From Actinomadura cremea (GTDB taxonomy: Bacteria > Actinomycetota > Actinomycetes > Streptosporangiales > Streptosporangiaceae): a stretch of 32,098 nt of DNA. The stretch covers positions 1 to 32,098 of the forward strand of contig NZ_BMRF01000038.1 of NCBI RefSeq assembly GCF_014648495.1. The letters run 5' to 3'. This document shows, one piece after another, positions 1 through 8,349 of this stretch; position 1 is the first letter of the stretch; each line of letters starts with the position of its first letter. The position numbers were made by a program, and so were the translations under genes. Under the pieces are notes generated by a model. The model searched no databases. It was not told where the DNA came from and saw only the letters and a list, made by a program, of their open reading frames with translations.

Positions 1-180
1 CACCACGCCGCCCGCGATCACGCTGTGATCAGCGCTCTCCGTACCGCTGTTGAAAAAGGCTCACGGTATACCGAGATGTACGAGCGCCTCCGGACGATGG
101 CTCTATCCTCCGCCGACAGCATCGCCTTCCTCGGCGGGGTGGCCAACCAGCTGACCAGCGAGACAGAATCGGACACATGA
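1..180 (+). CDS. C-terminal end of a HTH/DUF5753 regulator (partial)
   Basis: Frame 1 is open from the first base to a TGA at 178-180 and encodes the last 59 residues of a longer protein. The tail, with LRTMALSSADSIAFLGGVA near its end, resembles the C-terminus of DUF5753 (a leucine/alanine helix followed by a serine-aspartate turn and a final helix), the ligand-side domain of actinobacterial XRE-type regulators. The next gene is DUF397 and starts inside this stop codon (ATGA overlap), which is the standard partner arrangement and the strongest support. The DNA-binding half lies outside the window, so the call rests on the tail plus context. In streptomycetes such pairs act in developmental or secondary-metabolite control; the role here is not known. 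Confidence 0.7.
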   Translation, partial: HHAARDHAVISALRTAVEKGSRYTEMYERLRTMALSSADSIAFLGGVANQLTSETESDT

Positions 181-365
181 CCGAGAACTATGCAGGCTGG
201 CGCAAGTCACGGCACAGCGAGCCGAACGGCGATTGCGTGGAAGTGGCCCAGGCCATGGACGGCACCATCGGCGTTCGCGACTCCAAGGCCCATCCGTCAG
301 CCGGAATCATCGAACTCAGCCGAACCGAGTGGGCCGGGCTCCTCACCTGCCTGCGCAACACCTGA
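177..365 (+). CDS. DUF397 family small protein
   Basis: A 62-residue protein with the family hallmarks: an N-terminal W-R-K-S-R-H/S stretch (residues 8-13), a central CVEVA strand (20-24) and a VRDSK motif (33-37), followed by a W-containing helix. Full length is normal for the family. The ATG overlaps the upstream regulator's TGA (ATGA), implying coupled translation. DUF397 proteins work with neighbouring XRE/DUF5753 regulators, in known cases as small modulators or in toxin/antitoxin-like pairs; the biochemical role of this copy is unknown. It is transcribed toward the methyltransferase gene, with a hairpin between the two stop codons. Confidence 0.9.
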   Translation: MTENYAGWRKSRHSEPNGDCVEVAQAMDGTIGVRDSKAHPSAGIIELSRTEWAGLLTCLRNT

Positions 366-379
366 CGCTGCGCTTCAGC

Positions 380-421
380 CTTGGGCTGAGCCCACGTAAT
401 GTCACAAAGGCTCAGCCCAAG
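380..421. terminator. Convergent hairpin between DUF397 and the methyltransferase
   Basis: A perfect 13-bp stem, CTTGGGCTGAGCC at 380-392 and GGCTCAGCCCAAG at 409-421, with a 16-nt loop. It lies between the DUF397 stop (365) and the convergent methyltransferase stop (437). There is no U-tract on either side, as is common for actinomycete terminators. It could end transcription in both directions. Confidence 0.75.
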
Positions 422-436
422 TGTGTCGCCGATGGA

Positions 437-3400
437 TCAGAACAGAGCACCCGGCGGCGGAAACAGCCCCTCGAAGGAAGACTCCTCAGCGCCTGCTGCT
501 CCGCTCTCCACAGCAGCCCCACTCAGCCACCCATCAGCCGCACCGGCCCTCTTCCGTGCCTTCTTCTTGCTGCGCACGCCCTGCACGTTCTCCTGGTCGT
601 GCCGGTAGTGGTTCAGCGCAAGCAACTTGTCGAGCACGAGGTCACGCGCCTGCGGCGAGATCGTGAACCGAACCCCCTGCCGCGTCTCATGGAACCCGTG
701 GTCGAGTTCGATCTCCCGCCACGACGGCAACGGTTCCGAAGCCTTCCCCGCCTCAAACTCACGGATCCCGGGCTCCCGCTCCTCATCCAGCGCGTACGCT
801 GCCCGGACCGCCTCGTCGACCTCGATGTGCGCTCGCCGCAACCGAACTATGACATCGGTGCAGCAATCACTATCGTGCATACTGTTATAAAGCATAGTGA
901 GACCAATGCGATTCCGCTCCATCACCACCCGCCGAGCATTTTCCAGTTCCCAGCCCGCCTCACCTATTTGCACAGAACAGGAAGGGCGAGGGAACGTCCC
1001 ATAGACATCACTTGGTGAATAATTCAGGTCAGTCTTCATGGTAGAAGACTTCGCCCACGCCCAGTGATAGTGCCATGAACTCGACAGGAGACCCAACATT
1101 TCCGGCCTGTCATCACTGAATATGCACAGCTTGTGCGAAAAGACTTGCCCCGCCTTAACGAATGAGGGCATAACCAAGCTGCTCACCATAGCCATGACAA
1201 GAACTCGGTCCAATCCCTCAGAGGATTCATATAGACCATTCGCACGCTCGGCGAACTGCCACCATCGTTCCCTGCGCACCTTACGCTTATTAGCTGCCCG
1301 GAACGGCTTGACTTCACGCTCGACGATCTCGAAGCAGTCCGGGTACGTGCGGGCCTTCTCTTCGTCCCAGTCGTGAAAGTTGATGACCCAGCGCGGGGCC
1401 GACAGGTCCCAGCGAGAGTTCAAGTCCTCCCCACCTAGGTAGGGGAACAGCACGTCCTTGTTGCGCGGGTCCTTGTCGATAAGTTCCTGAGCCTTTTCTG
1501 GCTCCAGCACGAAACCCTTCCCAAGCACGTAGGAGCCGATGAACGACTGTCCCTCGTTCGCGACGAGGCGGTACGGGTCCCCCGCGACTCTGGACTGGGG
1601 ATCGAGGCTCGACGTGATCCCGACGACCTCGCGGCCGTCCAGGATCGGCTTCTCCTCGGGCCCGGGATGTCCCGTCCAGACCAGCGAGACCTCGAGGGAC
1701 GCCGTACCCGGCCAGGGTTGGGACTTCTCCGCTCGGTAGATCTTCCAGCCCTTGTCACGGGCCTGGGCGAGGCCGACTTCCCTCGTGTCCCCCTGAGCAA
1801 GGGTGTTGGTAGCGATAATGCCGACGCGTCCGTCTTTCGTGACGGCGAGGTCGCGCAGGTAGAAGTACGCGCAGAGGTCGGCGCTGCCGCGCCGACCGCC
1901 GCCGACGTGGTGGACAAGGTACTCGCGCATGTCGACGCCCATTGCGCCGGTGAGTCGCTGGCCGCCGATGAAGGGCGGGTTGCCGACGACGGCGGAGAAA
2001 CCGCCGCGACGCATGACCTCAGGGAATTCGAGCGGCCAGTGGAAGGGCTTGATCGGGGCCTTCCTTGTGCCTTTGAGCCAGCTTTGCAGCTTGCCTCGCA
2101 GTTCGCCCTCGAGCGGTGACGGTGGGGCTTCGCGGGCGAGGTCCTTGATCTGCTCCGCCCGTTCCGAGCGGAGGACGGCCTGCACATCGTCGGCCAGGTC
2201 GTCCAGTCGCGCGTCCAGTTCGTCCGCCGGACGTCCGGCGGTGGAGAGGGCCGCGGCGGCGACGGCGTCGGCGGCCAGCCGGAGAGCCTCGGTGAGGCGT
2301 TCGGCCTCTGCCAGCTTCCGCTGCTTCTCCGCGACGCGCTCGATGTCGTCGGCGGGGAACGTCTCGATCTCCTCGCGGAGTTCCTGCGCCTGGGTGAGCA
2401 CTGAGGAAAGGTCGTCCATGACGTTCCCGAAGCGCGCGTTGACCTCACCGCCGCGCCGGTAATCGAGGTGGAAGCTCCAGACTTGGGCCTCGTCGATCAG
2501 GCCGACGAGGGAGTCGCCGTGGCGGAGGGCGTGGTCGAGGAAGCTGAACGGCTTGTCCTTGGCGAGGGTCTCGATCCACAGGGACAGCTTGGCCAGCTCG
2601 ACGGCCATGTCGTCGCGGTCGACGCCGTACATGCAGCTCGCGGCGGTGCGGCGCTTGGCGAAGATCAGGAGGTCGTCGCGGCCGTGTTCAGGGCCGAGCA
2701 GGTCCAGGACGTCGGCAGGCACGCCGTCGCGTTCCCAGGCGTCCACGACGCGTTCGGCGATGTAGCGGCAGGCCGACACGAGGAACGCGCCGGACCCCAT
2801 CGCCGGGTCGCAGACCTTGAGGCTCAGGAGCTCGTCGGCGGGCTTAGGCTGCCATTCGTCCTCGGGAGCGCCTTCGGCGGGGCCGGGCCGGTGGCACAGC
2901 GGTGCGAGGGTGTGCTGGACGATCTCCTGCGCGAGCGACTTCGGCGTGTAGTGGGTACCGGTGGCGCGGCGGTCGCCGACCTGGGTGAACAGGACGGAAC
3001 CGGCCGGGTACACGGTCGGGTCGCCGCGCAGGTCAGAGCGCAGCAGTCCGAAGAACGGCCGGATGCGTGCGGCGAGTTCCTCGTCGTTGTCGCAGGCGGC
3101 GTGCAGCGCGGCGGCCTGCTCGGTGTTCGGGGGCGTGCCGAGCGCCTTCTCCACCTGCTTGGGAGTGGCGCCGCACTCGTCCTTAAGCCAGGCGGCGAAC
3201 GACTTGGTGCCTTTCGCGTGCTCTTCTTCGAGCCGGTGCAGCGGCAGTTCCGGTTCGAGCTTGCCCATCAGCCCGACGTAGGGTTCGTCGACCTTCAGGC
3301 AGGAGAACTCCAGCAGGCCCTCGTAGACGTGGCCGATCTGCTCGACGTCCAAGCCCTTGTACGAGAGGCGTTCGGCGGCGGCCTTGCCGCGCTTGTGGCG

Positions 3401-4570
3401 CAGGATGAGGAGGGCGTCCAGGACCTCGTGGACGACGCGGTCGGTGACGGGCGCGGACGCCAGCCACTCGAATCCGGACGGGTCGAACAGCGATCCGCCG
3501 TAGGCGGGGATGCGCAGGTCAGGATGCTCGCTGCCGCCGTGGACGGCGCGGAACAGGGCGAGCAGCCGGTACCAGGCGGCCGAACGCCGGTCACCGACCT
3601 CCTCGCCCTGCTGGTCGCGTTCCGCCGACAGCCGGTCGTACAGCGCCGCGACCCCGTATGACAGCCGGTACAGCTCGTCGGTGGGCAGGAGTTCCTGCTC
3701 CTCGGCGTACAGCAGGAACACCAGGCGCATCAGCACGATGAGCGCGGCCCGGTAGATGTCGCGTTCGGGGACGTCCGCGAGCAGGGTGCCGCCGGATTCG
3801 CGGTCCAGCCGGGCGAGTTCCCCCACGAGGAGTTCGACGGCCTGCCGGACCTGGCGGCCGAGGGTGTCGGTGACCTGCGCCTGCGCCTGCGCGCTGCGGG
3901 CGTAAAGCGAGGCCAGCCCGTCGGACGGGGTCCCGTCGGGGCGTTCGGCGGGTGCCAGGGAGCGGCGCGCGCCCAGCAGCGTCGCGAACGCCCGCAGCAG
4001 GAGCGGTTCCTCTAGCCACAGGTCGGCGTCGAAGACGGCGGTGGAGGTCGCTTCCTTGTGCCTGGCGTGCACCAGGATCCAGAACCGGCCGTTGGTGACC
4101 AGCGCCAGCGGCACGCCGGTCTCACGGCACAGCGCGGCGGCCTGCTCGACGGGAGACGGACGGTCGCCGCGCCCCCGCGTCAGGGGCTCGTCCCACGAAT
4201 GCTTGTAGATGAACAGCCGCATGGCGCGGCCGGCGGGGCTCGGCCCGTACGCCACGAGGTCGGGGCGGGCGCGGCGGTACAGCTCGTCGATCGTCGAGCC
4301 CTGCACGAGGGCGTTGAAAGGGATGCCGAGGAGGGTTCGCAGGACGCGGTCGTACCAGCCCGGCAGCAGCAGGTCGGGGGCGTCCTGCACCTGGGTCCAC
4401 GCCTGCCGGATCTCGTCGCGGGTCTCGGCGGGCACGGTGTCGAGGCCCTGCGGCAGCGCCTCGACGAGCACCGGGAGGGCGAGGAGCGGGCCGTCGGGGC
4501 GAAGCAAGCCGAGCCATTCGGCATGCTGCTCGGGAACCGACTGGACGGGGCGGCGGGTGCGGGGCGGCAT
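437..4570 (-). CDS. drmMI: DISARM-type adenine-specific DNA methyltransferase (DrmMI-like)
   Basis: A 1377-residue Eco57I/type IIG-like gamma-class N6-adenine methyltransferase. The SAM-binding motif is DPAMGSGAFLV from D588 and the catalytic motif IV is NPPF at 864-867. An N-terminal domain with ALVTNG at 156-161 resembles the nuclease-side fold of type IIG enzymes, but no clear D...ExK catalytic set is visible, so it may only modify. A helical, Glu/Ala-rich spacer lies near residues 720-800. The C-terminal third should hold target recognition, and part of it (roughly 1100-1260) is encoded by noticeably AT-richer DNA. The ATG shares one base with the helicase stop (TGATG), so the two are co-translated. 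In DISARM the methylase marks self DNA; drmA, drmB and drmC are absent here. Could alternatively be the modification arm of a DISARM-related R-M pair. Confidence 0.78.
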   Translation of the reverse strand: MPPRTRRPVQSVPEQHAEWLGLLRPDGPLLALPVLVEALPQGLDTVPAETRDEIRQAWTQVQDAPDLLLPGWYDRVLRTLLGIPFNALVQGSTIDELYRRARPDLVAYGPSPAGRAMRLFIYKHSWDEPLTRGRGDRPSPVEQAAALCRETGVPLALVTNGRFWILVHARHKEATSTAVFDADLWLEEPLLLRAFATLLGARRSLAPAERPDGTPSDGLASLYARSAQAQAQVTDTLGRQVRQAVELLVGELARLDRESGGTLLADVPERDIYRAALIVLMRLVFLLYAEEQELLPTDELYRLSYGVAALYDRLSAERDQQGEEVGDRRSAAWYRLLALFRAVHGGSEHPDLRIPAYGGSLFDPSGFEWLASAPVTDRVVHEVLDALLILRHKRGKAAAERLSYKGLDVEQIGHVYEGLLEFSCLKVDEPYVGLMGKLEPELPLHRLEEEHAKGTKSFAAWLKDECGATPKQVEKALGTPPNTEQAAALHAACDNDEELAARIRPFFGLLRSDLRGDPTVYPAGSVLFTQVGDRRATGTHYTPKSLAQEIVQHTLAPLCHRPGPAEGAPEDEWQPKPADELLSLKVCDPAMGSGAFLVSACRYIAERVVDAWERDGVPADVLDLLGPEHGRDDLLIFAKRRTAASCMYGVDRDDMAVELAKLSLWIETLAKDKPFSFLDHALRHGDSLVGLIDEAQVWSFHLDYRRGGEVNARFGNVMDDLSSVLTQAQELREEIETFPADDIERVAEKQRKLAEAERLTEALRLAADAVAAAALSTAGRPADELDARLDDLADDVQAVLRSERAEQIKDLAREAPPSPLEGELRGKLQSWLKGTRKAPIKPFHWPLEFPEVMRRGGFSAVVGNPPFIGGQRLTGAMGVDMREYLVHHVGGGRRGSADLCAYFYLRDLAVTKDGRVGIIATNTLAQGDTREVGLAQARDKGWKIYRAEKSQPWPGTASLEVSLVWTGHPGPEEKPILDGREVVGITSSLDPQSRVAGDPYRLVANEGQSFIGSYVLGKGFVLEPEKAQELIDKDPRNKDVLFPYLGGEDLNSRWDLSAPRWVINFHDWDEEKARTYPDCFEIVEREVKPFRAANKRKVRRERWWQFAERANGLYESSEGLDRVLVMAMVSSLVMPSFVKAGQVFSHKLCIFSDDRPEMLGLLSSSWHYHWAWAKSSTMKTDLNYSPSDVYGTFPRPSCSVQIGEAGWELENARRVVMERNRIGLTMLYNSMHDSDCCTDVIVRLRRAHIEVDEAVRAAYALDEEREPGIREFEAGKASEPLPSWREIELDHGFHETRQGVRFTISPQARDLVLDKLLALNHYRHDQENVQGVRSKKKARKRAGAADGWLSGAAVESGAAGAEESSFEGLFPPPGALF

Positions 4571-7500
4571 CAGCGCGCACCTCCCGGCCGGTGCGCGACC
4601 GAGTCGGGCACCAGAAACGTCACGGCGGCGGGGAACCAGCGGCCACGGGGGTCGGCGTAGCGGCGGCGCAGCGCCGCAGCCTCCTGCTCCCGCTGGTCGG
4701 GGATGGCGCGCAGCCGTTCGGCGAGGGCCTCGCGGTCGCGGCGCAACTGGGTGCGCTGCTCGTCGCTGTCGAAGAGGCTGCCCTGCTCCCAGCGTCCGAC
4801 GTCGTCGAGCGCGGCCCCGATGGACCGTTCGAGCTCGGTGAGCACCGCCTGGATCGCCTCCACCTCTTCGTCACCGCGCCGGGCGATCAGCTTGTCGAGG
4901 CTGCGGGTCCGCTGCCCGGCCCGGGTCCGCAGCGCCCGGCCCAGCGGCTCCGACAGGCTTCCCCACAGCCCGGCGAGCCGGTCCCGGACGTCCTCGGACG
5001 CCGACTCCTCGCGGGCGGCCGAGAGCCAGTTCTCCACCTCGTCCTCGCGCGCACGGACGAACTGCCCGCCCTCGATGAGGCCACCAGCCACGATGATCTC
5101 CTCGTGCAGCCGGGTGCCCTCGGCGCCGGTGACGACGACCCGGCCGTGCGCGACGACGGCGGGCGTCCGCAGTACGTCGCCGGGGACGGTCCGTGCGGTG
5201 ACCCGGGACAGCTTGGCGCTCTGGCCGGTGGCGCCCGCCCACAGCTCCGCGCGCAGCAGGCGCAGGCACATCTGCACCAGGCGGTGCCCCAGGTGTAGGA
5301 GCACCACGTCGGTTCGTCCGGCCACCGCGTCCTGGTCGAAGGTCACGAGGCGTTCGGCGCCGGTGACCGGGTGGTGCAGACCCGCGTTGCGCGCCCGCGC
5401 CCACGCACCCGGCAGCTCGGGCAGCCGGAAGCAGCGCGCCGGGAAGCCGTCCGGGGCGGGCGCGTCGATGAGGTCCTTGCGGTGGGCGAGCGCCAGACCC
5501 GTGCGCACCACCCGCTCGATCATCTCCGGGAAGAGGTTCAGCTCGGTGCGGCTGCTCGCGAGGGCCCCGGTGAGGCGCTCCAAGTCGCGCGCCAGGTCGC
5601 GCTCGACCTTCAGCCGCGCGCTCGTCGACCTGCGGGTGATCTCGACGTCCGCGCTCTGCCAGTCGGCGCGGCGGCCCAGCATCTTCTGCTCTACCTGGGC
5701 CGCGATTACCTCACCGGCGCTACCGAGGTCCTCGCGGATCTGCTCGACCTTGCGCACCGCGGTCTGGAGGAACAGCATCTCGTCTTCGAGAGTCCCGGCG
5801 TCGAAGTCGGCGCCGTCCCAGCCGCGCGGGACGAAGTGCAGCACCCGCACCTCATCGGCGCGCTGGCCGTGCCGGTCGACGCGGCCGTTGCGCTGCTCCA
5901 GGCGGTTGGGGTTCCAGGGGATCTCCCAGTGCAGCAGCCGGTGGCAGTGGTTCTGCAGGTTGATGCCCTCGCTGGCGGCGTCCGTGGCGAGCAGGATCCG
6001 GACGTCCCCGCCGGGCAGGTCCGGGGACTCCTGGAAGACGTTCTTGACGTGCTCGCGCTGGTCGGGGTCCTGCCCTCCGTACAGCAGGGCGATCCGGTCC
6101 GCGGGGTAGCCGGCGGCGACCAGCCGCTCGTGCAGCCAGCGCTGGGTGTCGCGGTACTCGGTGAAGACGATGACCCGCTCGGACGTCCATTCGCCGCGCG
6201 GGCCGTCCGGACAGACGATCGGCTCCAGCCAGGTGCGCAGCGCGTCGAACTTGGCGTCGGGACGGTCCTGCGCCTCGCGCGCCCACGTGTGCAGTTCTCG
6301 CAGAAAGCCGCGCTCCTCCTCGGTGAGCGGTGGGGACATGCGCCGGACGGCGGTGAGCGCGTCGGTCTCGACGGTGCCGTACGCGGTGTCGTCCTCGGCG
6401 GTCTCCTCCAGGCGTTCGGCCAGCGGCCGCAGCGCCCTCGCCCCGGCCTGAGCGGCGACTTCCCCGAAGTCGTCGTCGCCGGTGTCCCGGGCGCTCATGG
6501 TCTTCAGGTGGGTCTCGACGGTCTCCGCGAACGCCTTCGGGGAGGAGAACAGCCGCTTCTTCAGCAGCATCGTCACGAAGTCGGCGGCGTGGGCACCGCC
6601 CTTGCCGTCCGCCCCGGACCGTGCGCGGCGGCTGTCGGCGTAGCGGGTGAGCAGCGAGTGGGCGTGCCGTTCGGCCTTGGAGTAGTCGACCTCCAGCGGG
6701 TCGAGTTTGCGGGCGGGGAACGCCGGGGAGCCGTCCCAGCGCGCCGGCAGGTCGCGCTTGAGGCGGCGCACCATGATCCGCTTGAGTTGCTCGTCGGTCG
6801 GTTTGACGCCGCGGGCGAACCGCTGATCGTCCAGCAGTTCCAGCAGCGCGGTGAACGACTCCAGGTAGCCGTTGTGCGGTGTCGCCGACAGGAACAGCCG
6901 GTGCTCGCAGTGCGGAGCGAGCTGCCGGATCGCCTGGGTGCGGAGCGAGTCCACGGCGTACTTGCCTCGACCGGACGGCGCGCAGGTGTGGACCTCATCG
7001 ACCACCAGCAGGTCGAACGTGCGGGGATGGCGCGGGACGGCGGGCAGCACGTCCCGCAGCAGGCGCAGCGGCCGTTCCCGCTTGAGCCAGTCGATGCTGA
7101 CGATGAGCCGCGGGTAGTGCGTCCACGGGTTGGCGTAGAGGCCGCGTTCCCGGCGGAGCCGCTTGAGCAGTGCCGTGTCGACGATGTGGAAGTCCAGGCC
7201 GAACTTGTCGCGCATCTCGTCGTGCCACTGGACGGTGAGTCCCGCCGGGCACACGATGATCATCGTGCGGGCGCGGTGGCGGAGCAGCAGCTCCTGCATG
7301 ACCAAGCCCGCCTCGACCGTCTTGCCGAGGCCGACGTCGTCGGCGATCAGCAGGTTGGTGCGCGGCATCGACAGGGCGCGGACCACGGGGTCGAGCTGGT
7401 AATCCTCGATCTGGATACCGGAGCGGAACGGGGCCTGCAAGGCGGTCTTGTCGGCCGAGGCGATCGCGCCCCAGCGGACGGCGTCGAGGAAAGCGTCGAG

Positions 7501-7776
7501 TTCCGCCGGGTCGTCGAAGCCGTCGGCGGGGTCGGGCAGCAGCGCCTGGTCGTGCACGACGGCGCCGTACTCCAACTCCCAGACGACCCGGAGTTCCTCA
7601 TCTCGAGCGTCGTCCTCGATGCTGATCAGCGTCACGAGGTGCTGCGGTTCGCCCATCAGTTCGTAGGGGTCGCTGCTGGCAACCGTCCCGCGGGCGACCT
7701 CGGCCACCACCCACTGGCGGTTGCGCACGGTCACCAGCTGCCCCTGCGCCGGCGCCCCGCTCTCCGTCGCCACCAT
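4570..7776 (-). CDS. drmD: DISARM SNF2-like helicase DrmD
   Basis: A 1068-residue SNF2/SF2 ATPase. Walker A is GLGKT at 149-153 within DDVGLGKTVEAGLV; Walker B is DEVH at 260-263; motif III is LFLSATPHNGY. The C-terminal RecA lobe contains ATDAASEGINLQ and the arginine-finger segment EQRNGRVDRHGQ. Length and the VDEVH / SATPHNGY / NRLEQRNGR pattern match DrmD of class 1 DISARM. In that system DrmD is an ATP-dependent motor acting on incoming DNA. The start is set at 7776: GGGGAG at 7784-7789 sits 7 nt upstream and QGQLVTVR follows as in relatives; ATGs at 7791 or 7830 are possible. First gene of a leftward pair with the methyltransferase and divergent from the helicase-PLD gene. Confidence 0.82.
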   Translation of the reverse strand: MVATESGAPAQGQLVTVRNRQWVVAEVARGTVASSDPYELMGEPQHLVTLISIEDDARDEELRVVWELEYGAVVHDQALLPDPADGFDDPAELDAFLDAVRWGAIASADKTALQAPFRSGIQIEDYQLDPVVRALSMPRTNLLIADDVGLGKTVEAGLVMQELLLRHRARTMIIVCPAGLTVQWHDEMRDKFGLDFHIVDTALLKRLRRERGLYANPWTHYPRLIVSIDWLKRERPLRLLRDVLPAVPRHPRTFDLLVVDEVHTCAPSGRGKYAVDSLRTQAIRQLAPHCEHRLFLSATPHNGYLESFTALLELLDDQRFARGVKPTDEQLKRIMVRRLKRDLPARWDGSPAFPARKLDPLEVDYSKAERHAHSLLTRYADSRRARSGADGKGGAHAADFVTMLLKKRLFSSPKAFAETVETHLKTMSARDTGDDDFGEVAAQAGARALRPLAERLEETAEDDTAYGTVETDALTAVRRMSPPLTEEERGFLRELHTWAREAQDRPDAKFDALRTWLEPIVCPDGPRGEWTSERVIVFTEYRDTQRWLHERLVAAGYPADRIALLYGGQDPDQREHVKNVFQESPDLPGGDVRILLATDAASEGINLQNHCHRLLHWEIPWNPNRLEQRNGRVDRHGQRADEVRVLHFVPRGWDGADFDAGTLEDEMLFLQTAVRKVEQIREDLGSAGEVIAAQVEQKMLGRRADWQSADVEITRRSTSARLKVERDLARDLERLTGALASSRTELNLFPEMIERVVRTGLALAHRKDLIDAPAPDGFPARCFRLPELPGAWARARNAGLHHPVTGAERLVTFDQDAVAGRTDVVLLHLGHRLVQMCLRLLRAELWAGATGQSAKLSRVTARTVPGDVLRTPAVVAHGRVVVTGAEGTRLHEEIIVAGGLIEGGQFVRAREDEVENWLSAAREESASEDVRDRLAGLWGSLSEPLGRALRTRAGQRTRSLDKLIARRGDEEVEAIQAVLTELERSIGAALDDVGRWEQGSLFDSDEQRTQLRRDREALAERLRAIPDQREQEAAALRRRYADPRGRWFPAAVTFLVPDSVAHRPGGAR

Positions 7777-8349
7777 CGCCACGCTCCCCATGCCCGCAAG
7801 TATCGCCGGACCCCGGACCCCGTCGTCCATGCAACGCCTCGACGATCACCACCTTGGTAGCACTCGAGGAATGCCCGGTCAGTACGAAACGCCAAAATTT
7901 CCCTCTTTGCGCACACATCCCCTGACATCGGCCCGGCTGCTCGCGCCCACTCCCTTCCACGGTGCCCAGGACGGGCTCACTCGAGCGGGCATGCTGATCG
8001 CGTGTGCTCGTCCGGCAGGTCGGGACCACCCATTCGACGAAAAGTCAACTCACGGTCAGGGCGTCGGCATGAAGCCCCACTTCTGGCACACTGCAAACCG
8101 TTCGACACCGAGCAAAGGCTCATGTACGGGGGTAGCGTTGGCCTCTTTCCCAGATTTCGGTCCGACCATTACCGATCACCCAGAGACGCCCATGCTCAAG
8201 CACGTCCGCCATCTATCGCACAGACCGATGACGTTCCACGGGCCGCGGCGACAGCGAGGCACCGTCGGGCCGGGCGGCCCCTTCTAAGCCCACGACAAGG
8301 CGCGGTTCGGTCGCGCTCGACACGTTCCACGGTGTTCGGGAAGGAATCG
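7777..8349. promoter_or_regulatory. Divergent intergenic region of the DISARM-like module
   Basis: About 570 bp without a convincing gene separate the leftward drmD start from the rightward helicase-PLD start. It should carry both promoters. It includes an AT-richer patch near 7885-7915 (around AAAATTTCCCTC), but I cannot assign confident -35/-10 pairs. Open frames crossing it continue into neighbouring genes with poor codon bias and were not called. Confidence 0.4.

Noticed and set aside
2468-3661. Long plus-strand open frame (397 codons) antisense to the methyltransferase gene
   Set aside because: High-GC shadow of the real minus-strand gene; composition is Gly/Val/Ala/Asp-rich with no domain and no upstream signals.
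5371-7860. 829-codon plus-strand open frame antisense to drmD
   Set aside because: Mirror of the helicase; the minus-strand frame has complete SNF2 motifs while this one has none.
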